A stretch of 64,000 nt of DNA, taken from Nevskia sp. Its GTDB lineage: Bacteria; Pseudomonadota; Gammaproteobacteria; Nevskiales; Nevskiaceae. This document shows, piece after piece, positions 55,495 through 62,602 of the stretch. The notes below the pieces were generated by a model, which was given only the letters and a program-made list of their open reading frames with translations, was not told the origin of the DNA and ran no database searches. The translations under genes and the position numbers were made by a program. The stretch covers positions 1 through 64,000 of the forward strand of contig JALNYU010000020.1 of NCBI GenBank assembly GCA_023229645.1, read 5' to 3'. Within the stretch, counting starts at the first letter, position 1. The number at the start of each line of letters is the position of its first letter.

Positions 55495-55691
55495 TTGCCG
55501 TTCCTCATGCGTGCCGCGATGGCTTTTTCGTGATCGATCAGGCAGTCGCGGTCGCAGTAAATCAGCTCTGGTTCGAGCGCCTTGCCGCAGCTCATGCACC
55601 GGCCGCGCCGAACCGGCACCGGCTTGCGCAGACTCAGCGCAAAATCGCGTGCCATCTGTTCGTGATGCTCTGCGCGTTCGGCGTCGTCCAT
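55491..55691 (-). CDS. TraR/DksA-type zinc-finger protein
   Basis: This 66-aa protein is over 95% identical to 20,100-20,300. It precedes an endolysin of a different family, so it is part of the conserved backbone and not of the swapped lysis module. Confidence 0.7.
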   Translation of the reverse strand: MDDAERAEHHEQMARDFALSLRKPVPVRRGRCMSCGKALEPELIYCDRDCLIDHEKAIAARMRNGK

Positions 55692-55695
55692 GCTG

Positions 55696-56070
55696 CTAAC
55701 CCCGCCACTGCCCGGTTTTGACGAACAGCCAGACCGCAGCGGCAAGTGCCAGCAGCGGAATTGAGGCCTTGGCTGCTGCGCTCATCAGCTTGACGGTCCA
55801 CCAGAAGCCCTTGAGGTTGCCCAGCGCTTCCAGCACATCAGCCACCCGCCCCAGGTTCTGGTTCAGGTTTTTCATGTTCTCGGCCATGTCGCGGTGGCTC
55901 ACCAGCAGTTTTTCGATTGAGGATTCGCAGTCGGCAACCCGTCCATGTAAATGCAAAACCGCATCCTCATCGGTGCGGCGGCGGTGGGCGCTGGCCTGCG
56001 AATCAGGCGCATCGTTGTGGCGGCGCTTGACGAAGCGCGGGTCAGGAGTCTTGGTTCGGTCCACGGTCAT
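55696..56070 (-). CDS. XhlA-like tail-anchored membrane protein
   Basis: This 124-aa homologue of 20,305-20,691 has a four-residue deletion just before the transmembrane helix. The coiled coil is conserved. Confidence 0.5.
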   Translation of the reverse strand: MTVDRTKTPDPRFVKRRHNDAPDSQASAHRRRTDEDAVLHLHGRVADCESSIEKLLVSHRDMAENMKNLNQNLGRVADVLEALGNLKGFWWTVKLMSAAAKASIPLLALAAAVWLFVKTGQWRG

Positions 56071-56152
56071 GGTTCATCGCCATCAATGAAAACACCAACA
56101 TGCCGGCGGTGAAGCCGGCTGCGCAGCCAGCCCAGAAAGCCAGCCAGGCCAT
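56042..56152 (-). CDS. Small single-pass membrane protein (lysis cluster)
   Basis: This 36-aa homologue of 20,663-20,794 (MAWLAFWAGCAAGFTAGMLV) starts three bases after the tail tube stop and overlaps the XhlA-like gene. Confidence 0.5.
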   Translation of the reverse strand: MAWLAFWAGCAAGFTAGMLVFSLMAMNHDRGPNQDS

Positions 56153-56155
56153 CGA

Positions 56156-56914
56156 TCAGGCGAAGTCGTATTTCCAGAACTTGGACGCGCCGACCTCAGT
56201 GATCGCCGAATCGGACAGCGACTCCCCGGGAATATCAAGCGGGTCGTAGTCGTCCCCAATCAGTGCGATCGATGCCGCGCCGCCCGGCTTGTAACGATGC
56301 ACCGTCACAATGGCCGCCTTGCCAGACTGCGCTTCGTTAAGGCCAACAACGAACAGCTTGTAGACCTGCGCGCTTTGCGTGAGCGCCTGAACGCGCGAGC
56401 TGGCTAGTTTGGTATATGCAACGTGTAGATTCACAGCCCCGGCCACGGCATCCGGGATGGCGCTGCCAGACAGGACATAGATGCCGGCACCGTTAACGAT
56501 GTAGTCCGTTCCATCGACATAGGTCGTTGTGTCCGTGGCATCCTTTACCACCACTGCAATGGTGGTATCGGGGATGAAGTCGAATGGCACCAGACCACCC
56601 TTGAACGCCACGTGTGGCTCTGCGGTAACAGCGGCGGCGGCGATGGTTGACCGTGAACCAAGTGCGGCCAGCGCCATGTTGTGCGCATTACGGTCATAGG
56701 CCTTGATGTTGATCGGGATGCCGGAGTTTCGGCTGATCGAGTTGGCCTTGCCGCCGCCCGCATTGGTGAAGTCCAGAATGGACTTTTCATCTTGCGACTG
56801 GCCGATGGTGATCTCGGAGCAGTTGCCCATACTGACCGCTGCCGAGAGCCCGTCATAAGGCTGCAGGAACGCCTCGCCTTTTCCGATAAATGAAGCATCT
56901 GCGATCTGTGACAT
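56156..56914 (-). CDS. Major tail tube protein
   Basis: This 252-aa counterpart of 20,817-21,743 has recognisable homology only in short blocks, and the decoration insert of unit II is absent. It keeps FIGKGEA, an LDFTNAGGG motif and the ALIGDDYDPL segment near the end. Confidence 0.6.
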   Translation of the reverse strand: MSQIADASFIGKGEAFLQPYDGLSAAVSMGNCSEITIGQSQDEKSILDFTNAGGGKANSISRNSGIPINIKAYDRNAHNMALAALGSRSTIAAAAVTAEPHVAFKGGLVPFDFIPDTTIAVVVKDATDTTTYVDGTDYIVNGAGIYVLSGSAIPDAVAGAVNLHVAYTKLASSRVQALTQSAQVYKLFVVGLNEAQSGKAAIVTVHRYKPGGAASIALIGDDYDPLDIPGESLSDSAITEVGASKFWKYDFA

Positions 56915-56929
56915 TTAGGTCTCCTACGC

Positions 56930-57394
56930 TCAGGGCGTGTTGAATGTGTCGTGGAAAGTGAAGCTGCCGCGCACCTGCGCGATAACGATGTCGCTGCCGT
57001 CTTCTGGCGGCAGCACGCTGTAGCCTTCGAGGCGGGCATCGATGGCCGCGCCTTCGAGGTCGCGCGCGAGGTCGCCGAATAGGGCTTTTTTGAGGTCGCC
57101 GATCAACTGGTGGCCGGTGGCCAGCACGCTGGCGGCGGCGGCCTGCTCGGTGCAGGCTTCGGCGACGAAGTTGACGCGGATCTTGGCGGCCGGGCGATGC
57201 GGTACGGCGCTCTCGGCCTCGGCGCTTGTTTCGTGCAGGCGGCAAAATGGGAACGCCTCGCCGTCCTGGCGCGGCACCGGCCCCAGCAGCACCGATGCGC
57301 CGGCGTTGGTGGCGTAACCGTTGACGATGAGGATCGCCTGCAGGCGCGGCACCAGGCTGGTGAGCAGGGTATAGGCTTTGGTCACTTGAGCCAC
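56930..57394 (-). CDS. Tail terminator-like protein
   Basis: This 154-aa protein is about 80% identical to 21,768-22,232 with the same length. Function is inferred from position. Confidence 0.5.
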   Translation of the reverse strand: MAQVTKAYTLLTSLVPRLQAILIVNGYATNAGASVLLGPVPRQDGEAFPFCRLHETSAEAESAVPHRPAAKIRVNFVAEACTEQAAAASVLATGHQLIGDLKKALFGDLARDLEGAAIDARLEGYSVLPPEDGSDIVIAQVRGSFTFHDTFNTP

Positions 57395-57714
57395 CAGCCG
57401 ACGACATAGCCATCGTCCGATTCTGGGCGGTCGAGCTTCCAGCTGCTCTTGCCCATCGCGGCGATCTGGCCGGCGGTGTAGATGGCCGGGTTGACTGCGA
57501 TCGCCACGCCGGGCGCGAAGCCGGCTGCGGTGGCGGTGGTTTTGAGCAGGCTGATGCGGTCGCGCCGTTCGCTGGTGAGGTTATATTCGCCGATCTGGTC
57601 GACACCCCGCGTGAGCGTGGCGTCGAACGCATAAGCGCCCTGGATCAGGGAGATATTGGAAAAAAGCGCAGCCGAAGCCGCCGCCGTCAGTGATTCGACG
57701 GCGGCGAAGTTCAT
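57382..57714 (-). CDS. Head-tail joining protein candidate
   Basis: This 110-aa protein is about 95% identical to 22,220-22,552. It overlaps both neighbours. Confidence 0.45.
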   Translation of the reverse strand: MNFAAVESLTAAASAALFSNISLIQGAYAFDATLTRGVDQIGEYNLTSERRDRISLLKTTATAAGFAPGVAIAVNPAIYTAGQIAAMGKSSWKLDRPESDDGYVVGWWLK

Positions 57715-57899
57715 GCCGTACCTTTCGGCGGGCGGACCCGCTTGAGGGGCACAGACCGCTTGACCGGCTCCACCACATACGCAGCGCGGCCGAGGCCGAC
57801 CACGTAGGCGGCGGTGGGCGTGTCCAGGGGGACGACCGCACCGGCTTGCACCGGGGCGCCGTCAACCCAGAACGGGCGGACGACTTCGACCTCGACCAT
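57711..57899 (-). CDS. Small structural protein after the capsid gene
   Basis: This 62-aa protein is about 90% identical to 22,549-22,737. The function is unknown. Confidence 0.5.
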   Translation of the reverse strand: MVEVEVVRPFWVDGAPVQAGAVVPLDTPTAAYVVGLGRAAYVVEPVKRSVPLKRVRPPKGTA

Positions 57900-57901
57900 G
57901 A

Positions 57902-59851
57902 TCAGGTAATCGTGGTCGCTGCGGAGAAGGCGCCAGCGACGCGGACGCCGATGTCGAGCGTCTGGAAGGCGCGGATGCCGGTGATGCCCGCCGCAAAGTT
58001 CGCGTAGGGGTTGCTGGCGATCTCGACGCTGCCCCAGTCCGCCACGATGACCTGGCTGAAGTCGCCGAAGATCATGGTCGCGGTCGGGATGTTGGTCGAG
58101 CTAGCGGCGCGGAAGCCTTCGATCTGGCCGTCGAGGATGTTACCTTTCCACAGCGTCGCCGAGTCGGTCGAGGCGATGCGGGCACGTGCCGACAGCAGTC
58201 CAGCGACAGCCGGGGTGGTGACGTAGGCACAGCCGCTGTTGAGCGCGTTGGCGGTAGCCACATCGACCTGCGCGTTGATCAGCGCGGCCAGATCCAGCGC
58301 GGTGCCGGTGAAGGCGCCGATGGATGCGGTGCCGAGGATGCCGACCGGCGCGCCGGAGCCGCCGGTGGCGAAGCCGGACGCATCGATCGAGGTGGCCAGC
58401 GTGCCAGCCAGGTCTTCCATGATGAACGCGTCGGCGTCAGGCGTGGACTGCTGCAACAGCAGGCGGGACACTTCGGTGTAGGCGCCCAGCACTTTCGGGC
58501 GCAGTTGCAGCAGGCCGAGGGTCTGCTGGCTTTCGGTGATGGCGGTGGCTTCGTTCGCCAGCCAGTAGCCGGTGGCGCCTGCGCTCTGCTTGGTGATGTC
58601 GGCATTGCCGACCAGGCCGGACAGGCTGCGTGCGCCCAGGTCCATCAGCAGGCTGCGTGCGCGCAACAGGCCAATGAAATCCTGCGGGCGCAGTTCGGTG
58701 GCGACCATATTGCCGCCGTTGGCTGCGGTGCCGACGGTCATGTCGCGGCGCTGCACTTCGTAGGGAATGAAGAAGCTGTTTTCTGCCTGGCGCTGGATGC
58801 CGGCGGACAAAGCCTTGTCGGCGAATGCCTGGCTGGCGGCGCGCTCGAGGCCGGCTCCGGTCCAGTCGTTCGACATCATCGCGCGGATGGCGCGGGTGAT
58901 GCTGAATGCGCGGGTTTCCTGAGCGGAGAGGCCGACCGATGGGTCGAAAGTGGACTTGGTAGCGATGTGGTCCATCAGGCGGCGCGAGAACGCGTCGACC
59001 GATTCGCCGGTCTGCATCGCCTGGCGTACCAGCGGCTCGATGTCGAAGCGCTTGAACTGTTCGCCCAGGGCGAGCAGGTCGGCGACGCGCTTGTTGGCGG
59101 CGTCGCGGCCGCGGGCTTCGACGGCTGCTTCGTCGATGGTGATGACGGGATCGGGCATGTGTTGCTCCTTGATAATTGGGGTTTCGATGAGGGGTGCGGC
59201 TGCGGCGGCGGGTGCGGATTCGAGCGAGCGGCCGACGCCGACGCTGGTGTCTGCCGGCACGGTCACGAGCGAGTTTTCCAGCGGCTCCCAATCGATGACG
59301 CGATAGGTGGCGGGCTGGTCGGCTGCGCGCTCGAAGGCGCCGGCATAGGCATCAAGCGCGCGATGGAAGGCCGCCACGTCGCCCGGATGGTCGCGGTGAC
59401 TACGCGAGAGCGTCCGTTCGAAGAGGCGACCGCTCAGGGCGCGTTCAATCTTGTCGCCGGACTTGCCGACGCTTTGCTCGATCACCGTGTGGATCTCGTA
59501 GCCGATGCTGGTTTTGCTGAGGATGCCGGTTTCAACCAGGGCGATGGCCTCGCGGCCCTTTTCGGTGGCGCTGGTGATGCGGACATCGCCGCGCACCACG
59601 TTGTCGGCGTCGCAGCGCACGCTGCCCGGCACATGCGCGCCGCGCAGGTCGTTCCAGTCGTGGTTGAACAGCAGCGCGGCGCCGTCGTTGAGGCGGCCGA
59701 GGCGCACTGCGGATTCGCTACAGTCAAGAATTTCGATGCCCCACCAGCGCGCGTAGGGCTGCTCGCTGGCGAACGACATCGCCACCACCAGGTCTTCACC
59801 TTCGCGGCGGGTGCTGGCGGGGTCGAGTTTCAGTTCGCGGGTCAGGGACAT
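57902..59851 (-). CDS. Prohead protease-major capsid fusion protein
   Basis: This 649-aa protein has the same length and domains as 22,740-24,689, with protease motifs FNHDWND and KTSIGYEI, capsid domain to the end, and an internal start at 59,158. Confidence 0.85.
   Translation of the reverse strand: MSLTRELKLDPASTRREGEDLVVAMSFASEQPYARWWGIEILDCSESAVRLGRLNDGAALLFNHDWNDLRGAHVPGSVRCDADNVVRGDVRITSATEKGREAIALVETGILSKTSIGYEIHTVIEQSVGKSGDKIERALSGRLFERTLSRSHRDHPGDVAAFHRALDAYAGAFERAADQPATYRVIDWEPLENSLVTVPADTSVGVGRSLESAPAAAAAPLIETPIIKEQHMPDPVITIDEAAVEARGRDAANKRVADLLALGEQFKRFDIEPLVRQAMQTGESVDAFSRRLMDHIATKSTFDPSVGLSAQETRAFSITRAIRAMMSNDWTGAGLERAASQAFADKALSAGIQRQAENSFFIPYEVQRRDMTVGTAANGGNMVATELRPQDFIGLLRARSLLMDLGARSLSGLVGNADITKQSAGATGYWLANEATAITESQQTLGLLQLRPKVLGAYTEVSRLLLQQSTPDADAFIMEDLAGTLATSIDASGFATGGSGAPVGILGTASIGAFTGTALDLAALINAQVDVATANALNSGCAYVTTPAVAGLLSARARIASTDSATLWKGNILDGQIEGFRAASSTNIPTATMIFGDFSQVIVADWGSVEIASNPYANFAAGITGIRAFQTLDIGVRVAGAFSAATTIT
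59156..59170 (-). promoter_or_regulatory. Internal ribosome binding site for separate capsid translation
   Basis: AAGGAG (59,170-59,165) six bases before in-frame ATG 59,158, identical to unit II while surrounding codons differ at silent and non-silent positions. Confidence 0.65.
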
Positions 59852-59888
59852 GTGCGGTTCTCCATAGGTGCCATTTCAGCGCAACGGG

Positions 59889-59920
59889 CGGAAGTGGTTT
59901 AGGCGCGGGGTTTCCGATTT
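59889..59920 (-). repeat. 32-bp hairpin linker element (copy a, unit III)
   Basis: Arms CGGAAGT/GTTTCCG (one G-T pair), same interior as in unit II. Here it is separated from the portal gene by the inserted gene pair at 60,041-60,458. Confidence 0.65.
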
Positions 59921-59951
59921 CATGCTGCGGCGGGGATTATTGAAATAGCTC

Positions 59952-59979
59952 TTGCGCGTGCACGCATTGCGTGTATTAT
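59952..59979 (+). promoter_or_regulatory. Promoter of the inserted gene pair
   Basis: TTGCGC (59,952-59,957) and TATTAT (59,974-59,979) with a 16-bp spacer, on the strand opposite the structural operon, about 60 bp before the first gene of the insert. Confidence 0.55.
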
Positions 59980-60040
59980 TCGATTCAAGGGCGGCACATT
60001 GCTTCCCACCGCGCCTCGGGAACAGGGGCTGGAGCAGAAA

Positions 60041-60250
60041 ATGACAACCAAGATGACCAACACCGCTGTCGATACCTTTCTCGATATGTACGACTTCAGC
60101 ATTGGCGATGCGGACGCTGGAATGGTGGCGCGCATCATGGCCGAGGGTGAGGCTGTCGGATTCGACCTGGCCTACGACCTCACCGGCAAGCCCGACCAGT
60201 ACCTGACGATCCCGCAGGCGCTCCGTCTCGCAGGATGCAAAGATGCCTAA
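60041..60250 (+). CDS. Hypothetical protein of an inserted gene pair
   Basis: This 69-aa acidic protein (MTTKMTNTAVDTFLDMYDFS, then AYDLTGKPDQYLTIP) reads against the structural operon. It overlaps the HTH gene by 8 bp, so the two form a small operon with its own promoter. A toxin-antitoxin or superinfection role can be imagined but nothing in the sequence proves it. Absent from unit II. Confidence 0.55.
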   Translation: MTTKMTNTAVDTFLDMYDFSIGDADAGMVARIMAEGEAVGFDLAYDLTGKPDQYLTIPQALRLAGCKDA

Positions 60251-60458
60251 CCATCCAAACCGCAGCCGGGCCGAGATCCCTGCACGTAACCCGACGTCGG
60301 AAGAGGTGCGCGCAGCCCGCGAGGCGGCGGGGCTTACGCAGACAGCAGCAGCAGAACTCATCCACTGCGCCCTGCGCGGGTGGCAGGAATGGGAAGCCGG
60401 AAACCGTAAAATGCACCCGGCATTCTGGGAGTTGTTTCGCATCAAGCTGGGACGATAG
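60243..60458 (+). CDS. XRE-family HTH protein of an inserted gene pair
   Basis: This 71-aa protein has an HTH (SEEVRAAREAAGLTQTAAAE, then CALRGWQEWEAGNRKMHPAF) of the XRE type used by antitoxins and small repressors. It overlaps the 3' end of the portal gene on the other strand by 17 bp. It is inserted between portal and linker copy a, a lysogen-expressed accessory gene in a lytic operon. Confidence 0.7.
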   Translation: MPNHPNRSRAEIPARNPTSEEVRAAREAAGLTQTAAAELIHCALRGWQEWEAGNRKMHPAFWELFRIKLGR

Positions 60459-61929
60459 GATCAGCAGGCGCAGGCGCAGCGGCCACAGCATCGCCCAGCG
60501 TGATGTTTCGCTTGGCGGCCAGCCGCGCTTCGTTTTCCAGTTCGCTGAACACGTCCTCGATGTCGCGGCCGTTGCGTGCGGCCCAGGCGGTGCGGCTGTC
60601 GACGCCTTCCTTGAATGCAGCGCTTGCGGCGTTGATTTCCTTGAGCGGGTCGTTGCTCTGCCAGCCACGATGCTGCCAGGCGTGGGCGGCGAACTTGTCG
60701 GCCTTTTGGATCGGCAGCGGGGAGCCGTTGGGCAGCTTGATTGCACCGCGCCCGAGTGCGGCGGTGAGCCAGTGCGAAAACAGCACTTCCAGCCAGGCTT
60801 CCTCGAACCAGCGCTGATGGCGGCGCCACTGGTCGCGGTCGTCGTTTTGAGTGGCACGGATGCTGTTGTAGTTGAGGTCGGCGTGGTCGTTGCACAGCGC
60901 GGGGTAGGACACGTTCAGGCCGCTGGCCATGCGGCGGTGGGCTGACTTCATGAAGGGGTCAAACACTTCGTTCGGGTATTTACTGTCGACCGACGTCACC
61001 GTGGTGCCCACCGGTAGGGTGTCCCAGGTGCCGGGCGCGCTGGTGGAAAACTTACTGCCGTCCGCCTGCTCGTCGCCGGGCATCTGCGGTGCCTGGCCAT
61101 CATCAGTGACGAAGAATCCGAGGTGGTCGGCGCCCTGTTTGGCCGCGAGCAGCGCGCTCAATGCGAACTCCCCGGCGAAGTGCATGCTCAGCATGGCGGC
61201 GTGCATCCACGGGATGCCGCGCGTTTGCCCTCCGCGGCGAGACTTGAAGCGGTGGATGATGTTGCTGGCGTCGACGCGGGTGGCGGTGCGCGCGCCGGTG
61301 GCGCCGCTGGCGAACCAGACGGCGACGGTACGGCCCATCGCGTCCTTTTCGATACCGAGCTTGATGGCGTTGACGCCCGCCGCCTTGGGGCGGTTATGCC
61401 AGGTGGCGATGGCTTCGACATCGACCGCGCGCAGGGCGTAGTCGAATTCGTTGCCGGCGGCCTTGCCGTACTCCTCGAACACCAGGTATTCGCCATCGCG
61501 CGCGGTGCCGCGTGCGATGTTCCACATCAGCTCGATCAGCGAATAATCGCCCGATACCTCGCACACGCCGCGCTTGCCGAAGCGTGCCCACGCCGCCTCG
61601 ATCGCCTCACGTGCCAGCTGGTCGGATTCGCCGGGGCGGTTTTCGACCAGGCTGACCAGGCGCGGGCCGGTGTCGCCGACGATGTTGGTCTCGCACATTT
61701 CCAGATAGCGCAGCGCGAAGTCGTTGTCGTTTTCCAGATTGCGGGCGCGCTGGCGCAGGCGGTCGAGATCACCGCGCAGCTCTTCCACGATGTCGGCTTG
61801 CGTTGCGCGCCACGAATCGGTGAGGCGCGACAGTTGCGCGGCGGCGAAGGCGCGCGACATGGCGCGGTCGATCATGCGCGGGTCGGTTACGGGCTTAGGC
61901 TTGCGGCGAAACAGATCGGACAGGGCCAT
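60442..61929 (-). CDS. Portal protein (lambda family)
   Basis: This 495-aa protein is about 93% identical to 24,758-26,242. The C-terminal residues (after GDAVAA) differ, at the point where the inserted gene pair begins. Confidence 0.9.
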   Translation of the reverse strand: MALSDLFRRKPKPVTDPRMIDRAMSRAFAAAQLSRLTDSWRATQADIVEELRGDLDRLRQRARNLENDNDFALRYLEMCETNIVGDTGPRLVSLVENRPGESDQLAREAIEAAWARFGKRGVCEVSGDYSLIELMWNIARGTARDGEYLVFEEYGKAAGNEFDYALRAVDVEAIATWHNRPKAAGVNAIKLGIEKDAMGRTVAVWFASGATGARTATRVDASNIIHRFKSRRGGQTRGIPWMHAAMLSMHFAGEFALSALLAAKQGADHLGFFVTDDGQAPQMPGDEQADGSKFSTSAPGTWDTLPVGTTVTSVDSKYPNEVFDPFMKSAHRRMASGLNVSYPALCNDHADLNYNSIRATQNDDRDQWRRHQRWFEEAWLEVLFSHWLTAALGRGAIKLPNGSPLPIQKADKFAAHAWQHRGWQSNDPLKEINAASAAFKEGVDSRTAWAARNGRDIEDVFSELENEARLAAKRNITLGDAVAAAPAPADPIVPA

Positions 61930-62483
61930 CAGAACCTCATGTAGATGCGGCCGCGACCGGGCCGGTTGCCGGCGGCGGCCTGCTCGCGCGCGACCTCGGC
62001 GGCATACTGGCTGCGCAGCGCGATCAGCTTGGACGTGTCGCGCTGGATCGAGCGATCGAGCCCAGAGGCTTGCATCAGGTCGATCATGTCGGCGGTGGCG
62101 CGCGACTCCAGCGCGGCCTCGATCGCCGCCAGCATGCGCACGGCGTGGCTGCGGCCGTCGAACGTGGTGAGCGCGGACAGGTTGGGGAGAACGGTGAGCG
62201 TGCCGGTGGCGGCGGTTTCGCGCGCGGAGGTTCCGGCATTGGTGAAGGTGCGCACCCACTGGTAGTCGCCCGCAGCATAGGCTGCGGTGGCGATGGCGGT
62301 GAGGCTGACCGCGTGGGCGTCGCCGGATGCGGTGGAGGTGAGCATGAGCTTGACCGCTGCCGAAATCAGCGTGTAGGACAGCACCCAGCCAGCGCCAGCC
62401 GGGTGGTCGCTGTCGCTGATCGTCCAGGCGATGCTGTCGCCGGATCGGAACGAAAGCGGCTCGGTGGTGGCGGCAGTTGTCAT
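61929..62483 (-). CDS. Structural protein upstream of portal (gpW position)
   Basis: This 184-aa protein is about 95% identical to 26,242-26,796. Its ATG is preceded by linker copy b and AAAAAGG. Confidence 0.5.
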   Translation of the reverse strand: MTTAATTEPLSFRSGDSIAWTISDSDHPAGAGWVLSYTLISAAVKLMLTSTASGDAHAVSLTAIATAAYAAGDYQWVRTFTNAGTSARETAATGTLTVLPNLSALTTFDGRSHAVRMLAAIEAALESRATADMIDLMQASGLDRSIQRDTSKLIALRSQYAAEVAREQAAAGNRPGRGRIYMRF

Positions 62484-62505
62484 GCTGCCTTTTTATCGGA
62501 TGCGG

Positions 62506-62537
62506 CGGAAGCGGTTTAGGCGGGGGGCTTCCGATTT
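62506..62537 (-). repeat. 32-bp hairpin linker element (copy b, unit III)
   Basis: Identical arms CGGAAGC/GCTTCCG and interior to 26,819-26,850. The sequence beyond it toward the hydrolase is unrelated to unit II, so homology between units breaks at this element. Confidence 0.7.
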
Positions 62538-62559
62538 GTGCATGGGATGGCCGCGCGAG

Positions 62560-62582
62560 AAAAAGCCCGCAATAGGCGGGCT
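62560..62582 (-). terminator. Terminator after the SGNH hydrolase gene
   Basis: On the minus strand, AGCCCGC and GCGGGCT arms with a short loop followed by five T residues. Confidence 0.7.
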
Positions 62583-62602
62583 GAGTTTTCAACAGGTAAC
62601 GT

